Source: Pseudonocardia sp. ICBG1293
GTDB lineage: Bacteria; Actinomycetota; Actinomycetes; Mycobacteriales; Pseudonocardiaceae
Length of the DNA: 64,000 bases
NCBI RefSeq assembly: GCF_020131355.1
Contig: NZ_JAHLEL010000044.1
Location: forward strand, 434,001-498,000
Direction of reading: 5' to 3'
This document shows positions 16,244 through 24,260 of the stretch, piece after piece. Every line of letters begins with the position of its first letter. Positions within the stretch are counted from its first letter, which is position 1. Made by a program: the position numbers and the translations under genes. A model generated the notes under the pieces. That model had not been told where the DNA came from. It saw only the letters and a program-made list of their open reading frames with translations, and did no database searches.

Positions 16244-16606
16244 CCTTCCCGGCGGACGGCGTCCGCCTCAGGACAGGTGTCCGGTACCAGGGGCCAAGCT
16301 CACAACCTGTCCGGGTTCGTCGGGCCGTTCGTCACGGGCTGGCTGACCGACCTGACCGGCAGCTCCCGCGCCGGCATGTGGGTGGTCGCGGCGATGATGC
16401 TGATGTCCGCCGCGATCGCGCTCGCCTTCCGCCGGACGACCCAGCGTGCTGCTGCGGGTGACGAACCCCGAGGGTCGACCGCGCGGCGCCGGTGACCGTC
16501 CGGTCGAGAACGACGGGACCGGTGCCGCGACCTCGGCGACCGGGGAGACGACAGGGGTCGGCCGCTCCGTCCACGAGGGCATGACGAGGACGGGACCCCA
16601 CAGCGG

Positions 16607-17572
16607 TCATGCGCACCACAGCTGCGCGGACACCCTCCAGAGGCGGTCGGCGCGCTCGGGGTCGAGCTCCCAGGCCTTGACCCCGTGGGGGTGCTCGGCG
16701 AGATCGGCGTCGTTCGCGACCTCGTAGGCCTCCTGGCAGTCGTCGAGGTAGTGGCCCCCCGAGCGGGCCAACCGGGGGTCGACCGCGGCCACCATGCTCG
16801 TCGCCGCGCCCTGCTCGACCGTCTTGTAGGTGAACACGCCCGCCGCCTCCGCGGCGGCCAGGGAGTCGTTCTGGCGCCGGGTGAAGTGCCGCTGCAGCCC
16901 GGTGGCGACACCCCCGGGGTTGACCGTGTTCGCGACGATGCCGTCCTCGGCCCACCGCCGGGTCGCACCGACCGCGAAGAGGGAGTTCGCGGTCTTCGAC
17001 CGTGCGTAGGCGATCTGGGGGTCGTAGGCGCGGCGTCGGAAGTGCAGGTCGTCGAGGTCCACGTCGGCGCGCATGTGCGCGGTCGAGCTCACGACGACGA
17101 CGCGGGCCGCGCCCCGGTCCGCGGCACCCGCACCGAGCGCGTGGTGCAGACCTGTGGCCAGGCCGAAATGACCGAGGTGGTTGGTGGCGAGCTGCAGCTC
17201 CCAGCCCTCGGCCGTCCGCTCGAGACCTCCGGTGACCACTCCGGCGTTGGCGAGCAGGAGGTGCAGCGGCCCCCTCCACGACTCGACGAACCGCCCGACC
17301 GACGAACGGTCCGTGAGGTCCAGCGGTAGTACCGCGGGTACCGCGCCGACCGACCGTCCGATGGCGGTGGCCGTGGCCGTGCCGGCCTCGGTGTCGCGAA
17401 CGGCGAGGGTCACCTGGGCACCGGCGGCCGCCAGGGCGCGGGCCGACGCGGCCCCGATACCGGACGACGCCCCGGTCACGACGGCGCGCAGGCCGGTCAG
17501 ATCGTGGCCCGCCAGCACCTCGTCGGCGGTGCTGACCGCGGAGAAGGGGGTGGTCAGCAGGGCGCGGGTCAT
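16607..17572 (-). CDS. Short-chain dehydrogenase/reductase (retinol dehydrogenase-like)
   Basis: 321 residues with the SDR pattern: TGASSGIGAASARALAAAG (cofactor loop), LLLANAGV, VVVVSSTAHM and the catalytic YARSK. The long C-terminal part is typical of the WW-oxidoreductase/retinol dehydrogenase-like SDRs. ATG 17572 follows the conserved start. A perfect AGACAGA/TCTGTCT palindrome lies 19-33 bases upstream, between this gene and the divergent TetR, which probably controls both. The substrate is unknown. Confidence 0.9.
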   Translation of the reverse strand: MTRALLTTPFSAVSTADEVLAGHDLTGLRAVVTGASSGIGAASARALAAAGAQVTLAVRDTEAGTATATAIGRSVGAVPAVLPLDLTDRSSVGRFVESWRGPLHLLLANAGVVTGGLERTAEGWELQLATNHLGHFGLATGLHHALGAGAADRGAARVVVVSSTAHMRADVDLDDLHFRRRAYDPQIAYARSKTANSLFAVGATRRWAEDGIVANTVNPGGVATGLQRHFTRRQNDSLAAAEAAGVFTYKTVEQGAATSMVAAVDPRLARSGGHYLDDCQEAYEVANDADLAEHPHGVKAWELDPERADRLWRVSAQLWCA

Positions 17573-17590
17573 CACCCGACTATACGAGCA

Positions 17591-17605
17591 AGACAGATTC
17601 TGTCT
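17591..17605. promoter_or_regulatory. Perfect palindromic operator between SDR and TetR genes
   Basis: AGACAGA-T-TCTGTCT, seven-base perfect arms in the 63-base divergent gap. Its position suits autorepression by the TetR at 17636. Confidence 0.65.
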
Positions 17606-17635
17606 AGCTGGACCGGGGTGCGTAGGCTCCTCGAC

Positions 17636-18187
17636 GTGACTGGTGGGTCGGAGGAGGTCGGGCGCCGCGATCGCGTGCTGGAGTCCGCGCTGCAGACCTT
17701 CGCCCGCCACGGCTACCGGAAGACCTCGATGGACGAGGTCGCGCGCCAGGCGAAGATCTCCCGGCCGGGCCTCTACTTCCTGTTCTCCTCCAAACAGGAG
17801 CTGTTCCGCGCGGCGGCGACCCGCGCCCTCGAGCAGGATCTCGCTGCGGCGGAACGCTCGCTCGGGTCGTCCGCGCGGCCGCTACGCCGCCGGATCGTGG
17901 ACGCCTTCGACCACTGGGCCGGCCGCTACGTCGGCCCGGCGCGGGACGTCGAGGGCGTCGTCGACGACAACCCGGATCTGCTCGGCGAGATCGTCCACAC
18001 GGCCCCGGCCCGCTTCCGGCAGCTGATCGTCGACACGCTCACCCCCGCCACCGGCGCCCGGGCCGCCCTGGACATCGCCCAGACCCTCGTCAGCACCTCC
18101 CTCGGCCTCAAGCGCGAGGTGGACTCCCGGGACGCCTACGTCCGTCGTCTCACCGTCGCCGTCGGTCTCCTGGTGCCGGAGCGGTGA
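17636..18187 (+). CDS. TetR-family transcriptional regulator
   Basis: 183 residues: the TetR HTH (RDRVLESALQTFARHGYRKT, then SMDEVARQAKISRPGLYFLFSSKQELF) and a C-terminal ligand domain. GTG 17636 is taken as the start. GTG 17618 is also possible. Divergent from the SDR gene across a perfect palindrome, so it is the likely repressor of the SDR. The 97 bases after its stop to the IS701 site hold no recognisable feature. Confidence 0.88.
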   Translation: MTGGSEEVGRRDRVLESALQTFARHGYRKTSMDEVARQAKISRPGLYFLFSSKQELFRAAATRALEQDLAAAERSLGSSARPLRRRIVDAFDHWAGRYVGPARDVEGVVDDNPDLLGEIVHTAPARFRQLIVDTLTPATGARAALDIAQTLVSTSLGLKREVDSRDAYVRRLTVAVGLLVPER

Positions 18188-18288
18188 GGCCCTTTCCGGT
18201 CGGCACCGGCCACCCGGTGCCGTCGACGGTCACGAGGATCCCGCCACCGGCGTCCACGACCTCCGCGCACGGGCCCGGGGCGGACTAG

Positions 18289-19691
18289 TACTCCAGCCGC
18301 ACTTCGTTAGCTGAGCTGTCTTCGTCGTCGATAGTGGCTTTCGCGGGCTCGGTGTTGGTGGCGACGTCGCCAGGTCGACCAGGCCCAGCACGGCGCCTGG
18401 GTGGGAATGTGGATCAGAGGTGCCAGGAGACGTCGGATCTCGGCGAGGGTGAGCGGGATGAGCCCGTGATCAGGTCTTTTGGGGCGATCGCCGCGGTGAC
18501 CGAGAGGTAGGCGTGGGCGAGAATAGCCAGGGTGACGTGGCGGTACCAGGCGTCGTAACGCCGCACTTGATAGTGGTCGAGCCCGACCTCGTTCTTCGCG
18601 GTCTGGAAGCACTCCTCGATCGCCCACCGCGTGCCGGCGACGCGGATGAGGTCGTCGTCGGTGGTGCCGGGCGGGCCGGCGCACAGGTAGTAGGCCAGAT
18701 CGTGCTCCTCGCCGGCGGAGAGCTGTGTGTCGGTGAGGATCTGACGTCGGACCAGTAGCCATCGGCCCCATCCGGCCGGGGCGTTCTCGGGCGGATACAG
18801 CGAGGCCACGGCCCAGTCGTAGAAGCGTTCTCCCTTCACACCCGGACCGGCTGAGCGGCGCTTCCACGCCCGTCCGGGAGCGCGGGCGACCAGGTCGTCG
18901 GCCCGTCGTGAGCCGCTGATCTGACAGATGTCGGCGTCCAGGGACAACGGGACGGACTGGCTGCGCGGAACCGCGACGACGTAGCCGATCCGGCGCTGCT
19001 CGCACCAGGTGCGGAACTTGTAGTCCTGCCCGTATGCCTCGTCCGCGGTCACCCATCCTGCGGGAACCCCGGCATCGAGGGCACGGCCGAGCATTTCCTT
19101 GGCCAGCGTGGCCTTGGTGGCGAACTCGATCTCCTCAGGCACCGCCGCGGCTCGGCAGCGTTCCCGATCACCGGTCCAGGACTTGGGCAGGTAGAGCTCG
19201 CGGTCGATCAACGTCCGGCCCTTGCTCGTGGCATAGGCACAGAAGACTCCGAGCTGGCAGTTCTCCACCCGCCCGGCAGTGCCCGAGTACTGGCGCTGCA
19301 CCCCCGCCGACTTCGTCCCCTTCTTCAGGAACCCGGTCTCATCGACGATCAGCACCCCACCGGACTCGCCGAGGTGCTCGACGACGTAATCCCGCAGGTC
19401 ATCACGGACACCGTCGACATCCCAGGTCGCGGAGTTGAGCAGCCGCTGCATCCCATCCGGAGTCGTGTCACCGGCGACCTCGGCCAGCGTCCACCCGTTC
19501 TTCCCCGCCAACGGCGCCAACAACCCCCGCACATACGCCCGCGCCCGACGCCGCGGTTCCGTCCGGAAGAACCGGCCCGCCACCAGCCCGAACAGCCCAT
19601 CCAGGCCACCGGCCCACGCCTCGAGATCCTCCTCCACCTGCACAAGATCGAAGCTTAGCGCACATCAACATCACAAACTGCGGCTGGAGTA
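18289..19691 (-). mobile_element. IS701-family insertion sequence
   Basis: 1403 bp with perfect 13-base ends TACTCCAGCCGCA, flanked by CTAG at 18285-18288 and 19692-19695, the YTAR-type 4-bp duplication expected of IS701. The right CTAG is also the left flank of the neighbouring IS427-type element. Confidence 0.88.
18307..19643 (-). pseudogene. IS701-family transposase, C-terminal frameshift
   Basis: 445 codons if one base is restored. The DDE_5 domain shows GGVLIVDETGFLKKGTKSAG (first D), VPAGWVTADEAYGQDYKFR (second D) and VAGTRWAIEECFQTAKNEVG (E). As given, the frame reaches APKDLITG and then leaves the family pattern, stopping at 18414. Adding one G to the run at 18463-18465 restores LIPLTLAEIRRLLAPL and runs to 18307. 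The core is complete, so even the truncated form might retain activity. Confidence 0.8.
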
Positions 19692-19709
19692 CTAGGGCGT
19701 GTCTCCTAA

Positions 19710-19830
19710 GAGGTCGTTTCAGAACGACTTGTCGAGTTTCCATTGACCCCTCGACGACAGATCAAACGGCAGGTCAGATAGCCGCTTGTCGTCTACAACA
19801 GACACGTCGACCTCGTTCTGAAATGACCTC
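19710..19830 (+). repeat. 121-bp MITE, copy 4
   Basis: Identical to copy 1, flanked by TAA (19707-19709 and 19831-19833), inserted 11 bases inside the left end of the IS427-type element. Confidence 0.85.
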
Positions 19831-19833
19831 TAA

Positions 19834-20113
19834 AGTGCGCAACCAGGTGACGATGGCCTTCAGTGCAACTCCGCCGCGGTAGGTCAGGGCGAGTTTGTCG
19901 TAGCGGGTCGCGAGGCCGCGCCACTGCTTGACCTCGCAGAACCCGCGTTCGACGACGTTGCGGCCGCGGTAGTCGACCCGGTCGAACGCCGGTGGTCGGC
20001 CGCCGCGTGTGCCGCGTCGTTTCCGGTGTCCCTGCTGGTCAGCCGGCTCCGGGATGACCGCGACGATCCGTCGTCCGCGCAGGTGGGCGCGGATGGCGCG
20101 TGAGGAGTAGGCC
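19834..20113 (-). pseudogene. C-terminal fragment of the IS427-type transposase
   Basis: The minus strand reads AYSSRAIRAHLRGRRIVAVI followed by FDRVDYRGRNVVERGFCEVK and KLALTYRGGVALKAIVTWLR. This is the catalytic Glu region (ERGFCEVKQWRG) of an IS5/IS427 transposase. It is separated from its N-terminal half by about 2.2 kb of later insertions. In the uninterrupted element the frame would run on through LGDTP and stop at a TAG supplied by the flanking CTAG. Confidence 0.85.
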
Positions 20114-20116
20114 TTA

Positions 20117-21096
20117 GAGGTCGCGCGGATTGGTTGGTGATCATGGACGTCGTGCAGGTCGGGCGTTCCAGCGGTGTGTGGTCCAGGCCTGCCGAATCAA
20201 GCTACGGAGTGTGACGATCGTGTCGGCGAGGTCGAAGAACGCGTCGACGACGATTTCTCGTCGTTCGTAGCAGCGCTGCAGCCGGTTGAAGCTGTTGTGC
20301 CAAGCGTTGGTCCGCTCGACGTGCCAGCGGCGGGTGGCCTGGATCGGCGCTTTCTCACCCTTGTGCGCGATCTCGCCGTGCAGGCCTCGTTCGGCCAGCG
20401 TGTCGCGGGTCTTGCCGGAGTCATAGCCGGCGTCGAGGTGCACGGTGATGTCGTCGGGCAGCGGGCCGAGAGCATCGAGGCGGTCGAGGGTGGGGCCCAG
20501 TAGCGGGGAGTCGTGCCGGTTGGCTCCGGCCAGGACTCGGCCCAGCGGGATGCCGTATCCCTCGACGAGCACCGAACGTTTCATACCCTGTTTGCGCCGG
20601 TCCACCGGCGACGGACCGGCGACCTCGCCGCCGCCGGGGGCCTTGGTGATGGCGCCATCGACGGCGATGTCGTGCAGCAGCAGACCGACGATGCGGTCGT
20701 AGGCGTCCAGGACGATCCGACGCAGCTGGGCGAAGACCCCGAGCCTGATCCACTCGTCACGACGATCGCGGATGGTGGTCGCCGAGCAGGTGCTGTCAGC
20801 GATGCCCTCATACGAGCAGCCGAACCGCAGTACCTGCAGGAGCTTGTCGAACACGATCCGATCCGCGATCCGGCGGCGATGGCAGCCCAGCGGATGGGTG
20901 GGATCGAACTCGTCTCGATGAGGCAGCAGCGCGGTGAACTGGTCCCACAACGGCTCGGTCAGCCATGATGGCAGGGTGGGCACGCGGCCTCCAGACGATC
21001 ACGAAGCGTAGATAACTTCATGATCGGCAGGCCCGTACCCGCCCTCGCCCCCAGACACTCGACCGCGGCCAAGCTGTGACCAATCCGCGCGACCTC
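20117..21096 (-). mobile_element. IS5-family element 'IS5b', copy 1 (980 bp)
   Basis: Perfect-looking inverted ends GAGGTCGCGCGGATTGGT, TTA on each side (20114, 21097). All features repeat in copy 2 at a constant offset of 983 bases (980 plus one TTA). Confidence 0.9.
20141..20983 (-). CDS. IS5-family transposase (IS5b copy 1)
   Basis: 280 residues: PSWLTEPLWDQFTALLPHRD, then the DDE residues in DIAVDGAITKAPGGGE, TVHLDAGYDSGKTRDTLAE and WHVERTNAWHNSFNRLQRCY. It is related to, but clearly different from, the IS5a transposase. GTG start with GGAGG upstream. The upstream leader again has an imperfect inverted repeat (GGGTACGGGCC with GGCCGCGTGCCC) covering the start, as in IS5a. Confidence 0.93.
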   Translation of the reverse strand: MPTLPSWLTEPLWDQFTALLPHRDEFDPTHPLGCHRRRIADRIVFDKLLQVLRFGCSYEGIADSTCSATTIRDRRDEWIRLGVFAQLRRIVLDAYDRIVGLLLHDIAVDGAITKAPGGGEVAGPSPVDRRKQGMKRSVLVEGYGIPLGRVLAGANRHDSPLLGPTLDRLDALGPLPDDITVHLDAGYDSGKTRDTLAERGLHGEIAHKGEKAPIQATRRWHVERTNAWHNSFNRLQRCYERREIVVDAFFDLADTIVTLRSLIRQAWTTHRWNARPARRP

Positions 21097-21099
21097 TTA

Positions 21100-22079
21100 G
21101 AGGTCGCGCGGATTGGTTGGTGATCATGGACGTCGTGCAGGTCGGGCGTTCCAGCGGTGTGTGGTCCAGGCCTGCCGAATCAAGCTACGGAGTGTGACGA
21201 TCGTGTCGGCGAGGTCGAAGAACGCGTCGACGACGATTTCTCGTCGTTCGTAGCAGCGCTGCAGCCGGTTGAAGCTGTTGTGCCAAGCGTTGGTCCGCTC
21301 GACGTGCCAGCGGCGGGTGGCCTGGATCGGCGCTTTCTCACCCTTGTGCGCGATCTCGCCGTGCAGGCCTCGTTCGGCCAGCGTGTCGCGGGTCTTGCCG
21401 GAGTCATAGCCGGCGTCGAGGTGCACGGTGATGTCGTCGGGCAGCGGGCCGAGAGCATCGAGGCGGTCGAGGGTGGGGCCCAGTAGCGGGGAGTCGTGCC
21501 GGTTGGCTCCGGCCAGGACTCGGCCCAGCGGGATGCCGTATCCCTCGACGAGCACCGAACGTTTCATACCCTGTTTGCGCCGGTCCACCGGCGACGGACC
21601 GGCGACCTCGCCGCCGCCGGGGGCCTTGGTGATGGCGCCATCGACGGCGATGTCGTGCAGCAGCAGACCGACGATGCGGTCGTAGGCGTCCAGGACGATC
21701 CGACGCAGCTGGGCGAAGACCCCGAGCCTGATCCACTCGTCACGACGATCGCGGATGGTGGTCGCCGAGCAGGTGCTGTCAGCGATGCCCTCATACGAGC
21801 AGCCGAACCGCAGTACCTGCAGGAGCTTGTCGAACACGATCCGATCCGCGATCCGGCGGCGATGGCAGCCCAGCGGATGGGTGGGATCGAACTCGTCTCG
21901 ATGAGGCAGCAGCGCGGTGAACTGGTCCCACAACGGCTCGGTCAGCCATGATGGCAGGGTGGGCACGCGGCCTCCAGACGATCACGAAGCGTAGATAACT
22001 TCATGATCGGCAGGCCCGTACCCGCCCTCGCCCCCAGACACTCGACCGCGGCCAAGCTGTGACCAATCCGCGCGACCTC
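21100..22079 (-). mobile_element. IS5-family element 'IS5b', copy 2 (980 bp)
   Basis: Same sequence as copy 1 as far as I can compare, directly adjacent with a single TTA between them (21097-21099) and a TTA at 22080-22082. Confidence 0.9.
21124..21966 (-). CDS. IS5-family transposase (IS5b copy 2)
   Basis: 280 residues, identical to the copy at 20141 in every residue. Intact DDE motifs. The identity of the two adjacent copies points to very recent tandem insertion or duplication. Confidence 0.93.
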   Translation of the reverse strand: MPTLPSWLTEPLWDQFTALLPHRDEFDPTHPLGCHRRRIADRIVFDKLLQVLRFGCSYEGIADSTCSATTIRDRRDEWIRLGVFAQLRRIVLDAYDRIVGLLLHDIAVDGAITKAPGGGEVAGPSPVDRRKQGMKRSVLVEGYGIPLGRVLAGANRHDSPLLGPTLDRLDALGPLPDDITVHLDAGYDSGKTRDTLAERGLHGEIAHKGEKAPIQATRRWHVERTNAWHNSFNRLQRCYERREIVVDAFFDLADTIVTLRSLIRQAWTTHRWNARPARRP

Positions 22080-22082
22080 TTA

Positions 22083-22203
22083 GAGGTCGTTTCAGAACGA
22101 CTTGTCGAGTTTCCATTGACCCCTCGACGACAGATCAAACGGCAGGTCAGATAGCCGCTTGTCGTCTACAACAGACACGTCGACCTCGTTCTGAAATGAC
22201 CTC
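22083..22203 (+). repeat. 121-bp MITE, copy 5
   Basis: Identical to copy 1, flanked by TTA at 22080-22082 and 22204-22206. Confidence 0.85.
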
Positions 22204-22206
22204 TTA

Positions 22207-22327
22207 GAGGTCGTTTCAGAACGACTTGTCGAGTTTCCATTGACCCCTCGACGACAGATCAAACGGCAGGTCAGATAGCCGCTTGTCGTCTACAACAGAC
22301 ACGTCGACCTCGTTCTGAAATGACCTC
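22207..22327 (+). repeat. 121-bp MITE, copy 6
   Basis: Identical to copy 5 and in direct tandem with it, one TTA apart. Right TTA at 22328-22330, after which the IS427-type transposase resumes. Confidence 0.85.
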
Positions 22328-22330
22328 TTA

Positions 22331-22927
22331 TCTGCGCGGACCCGCTCGGGCCGGGTCCGCGGTCGGCCCGGACCGACCCGTCCGACGCTCAGATGTGACA
22401 TCAGGTGCGCGAACATCGGGGCGTCACCGGCCTGGCCAGGGCCGACCAGTACGACCAGCGGGCGGCCGTGTCCGTCAACGAGCTGGTGGATCTTCGTGCC
22501 GAGCCCTCCGCGGGAGCGGCCCAACGCGTGATCGGGCGGCTCGATCAGCAGATTCTTGTAGTTCGATCCGGCCCCCTGTGTCCCGCTGCAGGGTCGCGGC
22601 GTGTTGGTGAGCGCGGATGATCGTCGAGTCGACCGACACGGCCCAGTCCACGAGACCGGCGGAGTCGGCATCGGCGAGCAGAGCTGCGAGAACCTGGTCC
22701 CAGGTGCCGTCACCGCAGTAGCGGCGGTGGCGTTTCCATAGGGTCTGCCACAGCCCGAACTCGACCGGGACATCACGCCAGGCCAGCCCGCAGCGGAACC
22801 GGTAGATGATCCCCTCGATCACTCTGCGGTGATCGGCGAACGGGCGCCCTGGCATCCCGTCCGACGAGGGCAGTAACGGCTCGAGTCGGTCCCACTGGGC
22901 ATCGGTCAGGACGGCACGGCGCGACAC
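22331..22927 (-). pseudogene. N-terminal part of the IS427-type transposase (two overlapping frames)
   Basis: Frame A (22475-22927, 150 codons) starts SRRAVLTDAQWDRLEPLLPS and carries IIYRFRCGLAWRDVPVEFG (DUF4096) and WAVSVDSTIIRAHQHAATL (first catalytic D). A second frame continues with NYKNLLIEPPDHALGRSRGG and GLGTKIHQLVDGHGRPLVVL to TRPERVRADK, where the insertions begin. Programmed frameshifting between two frames is usual for this IS5 group. The C-terminal rest is at 19834-20113. Confidence 0.85.
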
Positions 22928-22974
22928 CTACTGATCATCGCGCAGGCCCGACCAGCCGGGTTAGGAGACGCGCC

Positions 22975-23343
22975 CTAGTACCCGATGGCGCTCGCGTAGT
23001 GGACCGCGCCGAACACCACGGCGGCGCCGACGACGAGCAGCGTGGTCAGCGCGAACGGCCACGCCGGGCGCCGCTCGACCAGGCGCAGCACGGTCATCGC
23101 GAGACCGGCCACCCCGGCGGCCGCGGCCACCACCAGCGACCCGCCGACCGACACGAGCACCGCCGAGGAGCTGCAGGTCTGCGGCGGGCAGTAGTCCAGG
23201 AACGCGAGGAGGAAGACCGCGCCGAACACGCCGAGCGCGACCAGCATCCCGGTCACGGCCAGGGCGACCCCGGACAGCGCGGCGGCCCAGCGGACGATCG
23301 GCCGACGTCCCGCTTCCGGACGCGCGGGACCGGTCGACAGCAT
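22975..23343 (-). CDS. Small integral membrane protein, four predicted helices
   Basis: 122 residues. Hydrophobic stretches: WAAALSGVALAVTGMLVALG, VFGAVFLLAFLDY, VLVSVGGSLVVAAAAGVAGL and ALTTLLVVGAAVVFGAVHYA. A CPPQTC pair sits in an extracytoplasmic loop. Its TAG stop is formed by the CTAG target of the IS427-type insertion, and the same stop would have existed before insertion because the target regenerates it. Function unknown. Confidence 0.7.
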   Translation of the reverse strand: MLSTGPARPEAGRRPIVRWAAALSGVALAVTGMLVALGVFGAVFLLAFLDYCPPQTCSSSAVLVSVGGSLVVAAAAGVAGLAMTVLRLVERRPAWPFALTTLLVVGAAVVFGAVHYASAIGY

Positions 23344-23392
23344 GGGGTCAACGGTACCGCTACCGCCCGGTACAGGACAGATCGGACATCGA

Positions 23393-24232
23393 TCACCACC
23401 GTTCGGGGAGCGGCCGGGCGGCCCGCCCCGCCTGGCACCCGGGGCACCAGAACAGGTTCCGCTTGCGGACCTCGGCGTGCGCGATCGGGCTGCCGCAGAC
23501 CAGGCACGGCTGCCCGGTACGCCGGTAGGCGTAGACGACGCTGGCGCACACCGAGCCCCGGTCCGGCGGGGCCAGCAGGGCGGGGTCGTGCTCGGGGCGC
23601 AGCGTCTCGATGCGGCCGCGGCGCTCCCCGTCGCGCAGCATCTCCGACAGGTCCTCCCAGAGCAGGGAGAACGACCGGTCGTCGAGGTCGCGGGCGGGGG
23701 TCATCGGGTCGAGTCCGGTGCGGAACAGCGTCTCGGCGCGGAACACGTTGCCGATCCCGGCGACCACCGACTGGTCCATGAGCAGCACGGCGAGCGGGGC
23801 GCGCGAGCGGGCGAAGCGGTCCCGGACCCGTGTCGGGTCGGCGTCCTCGCGCAGCGGGTCCTCGCCGAGACGGGCCCGCAGGGCCGCGACGCCCACGTCG
23901 TCGAGCAGCTCGCAGGCGGCGGGCCCGCGCAGGTCGGCGTAGTGGGTCTCGCCGACGATCCGCATCCGGACCTGGCCGCGGGGCGGCTCCTCGGGCAGCC
24001 GCCGGTTCGCGAAGCGCCCCCAGAGCCCGAGGTGCACGTGCACCGTGGTGTCCGGCCCGTAGTGCTGGAACAGGTGCTTGCCGTGCGCCTCGACGCCGAC
24101 GAGCACCCGCCCGTCGACGACCTCGGCACCGGTGGTGAAACGACGCTGCGGGCTGGTGACGGCCACCGGCCGTCCGGCGTAGCGGCGGCGCTGCAGCCGC
24201 GCCAGACGGTGCACGGTGTGTCCCTCGGGCAT
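23393..24232 (-). CDS. nei: Endonuclease VIII-like DNA glycosylase (Fpg/Nei family)
   Basis: 279 residues, starting MPEGHTVHRLARLQ. Pro2 (nucleophile after Met removal) and Glu3 are the bifunctional glycosylase catalytic pair. H2TH region DQSVVAGIGNVFRAETLFRT, and a C-terminal zinc finger with C-x2-C ... C-x2-C (CLVCGSPIAHAEVRKRN, WCPGCQ). The MPEGHTVHR start marks the actinobacterial Nei2-type branch. It would remove oxidised pyrimidines and nick the strand. It lies 50 bases downstream of the small membrane protein start, on the same strand. Confidence 0.92.
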   Translation of the reverse strand: MPEGHTVHRLARLQRRRYAGRPVAVTSPQRRFTTGAEVVDGRVLVGVEAHGKHLFQHYGPDTTVHVHLGLWGRFANRRLPEEPPRGQVRMRIVGETHYADLRGPAACELLDDVGVAALRARLGEDPLREDADPTRVRDRFARSRAPLAVLLMDQSVVAGIGNVFRAETLFRTGLDPMTPARDLDDRSFSLLWEDLSEMLRDGERRGRIETLRPEHDPALLAPPDRGSVCASVVYAYRRTGQPCLVCGSPIAHAEVRKRNLFWCPGCQAGRAARPLPERW

Positions 24233-24260
24233 GCCGAGGGGTCCCCGTGCGGGGCGGGGT

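Larger units (their letters stand above)
15021..16302 (-). mobile_element. IS3-family insertion sequence
   Basis: 1282 bp with inverted ends TGAGCTTGGCCCC (left) and TGAGCTTGGCCCC (reverse-complemented right), continuing imperfectly through CGGACACC. CAA at 15018-15020 and 16303-16305 is the 3-bp target duplication typical of IS3. It encodes orfA and orfB on the minus strand. Confidence 0.92.
13882..16495 (+). pseudogene. MFS transporter (ACS family) disrupted by an IS3 element
   Basis: Bases 13882-15020 and 16306-16495 form one frame of 443 codons once the IS3 element and one CAA copy are removed, and the join reads NSFGNLSGFVGPFV. It has about twelve membrane helices. YLLNYIDRVNVGFASLTM and GIAEAGFFPGIILYLTYWFP are typical of the anion:cation symporter family (phthalate, tartrate, glucarate and similar organic acids). 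GTG 13882 is chosen for the GGAGGGGGAAGG before it. The product is truncated before the last two or three helices, so it is almost certainly non-functional. Codon use is like its neighbours, suggesting recent inactivation. Confidence 0.88.
19696..22974 (-). mobile_element. IS5-family (IS427-type) element, interrupted by five nested insertions
   Basis: Ends GGCGTGTCTCCTAA (left) and GGCGCGTCTCCTAA (right, reverse-complemented), flanked by CTAG at 19692 and 22975. Its own sequence is 19696-19709, 19834-20113 and 22331-22974. A MITE sits at TAA near its left end. Two 980-bp IS5b copies and two MITEs sit at one TTA in the transposase gene. Removing them restores the transposase codons ...RVRADKAYSS.... 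Confidence 0.85.

Noticed and set aside
9420..22327. Six equal-length repeats as a possible CRISPR array
   Set aside because: Units are 121 bp with inverted ends, inserted at TAA/TTA between and inside IS elements, in both orientations. No short repeat-spacer pattern and no cas genes.
22207..22776. 186-residue ORF joining IS427 transposase codons to MITE sequence
   Set aside because: A chance fusion across the insertion boundary. The true continuation of the transposase lies at 19834-20113.
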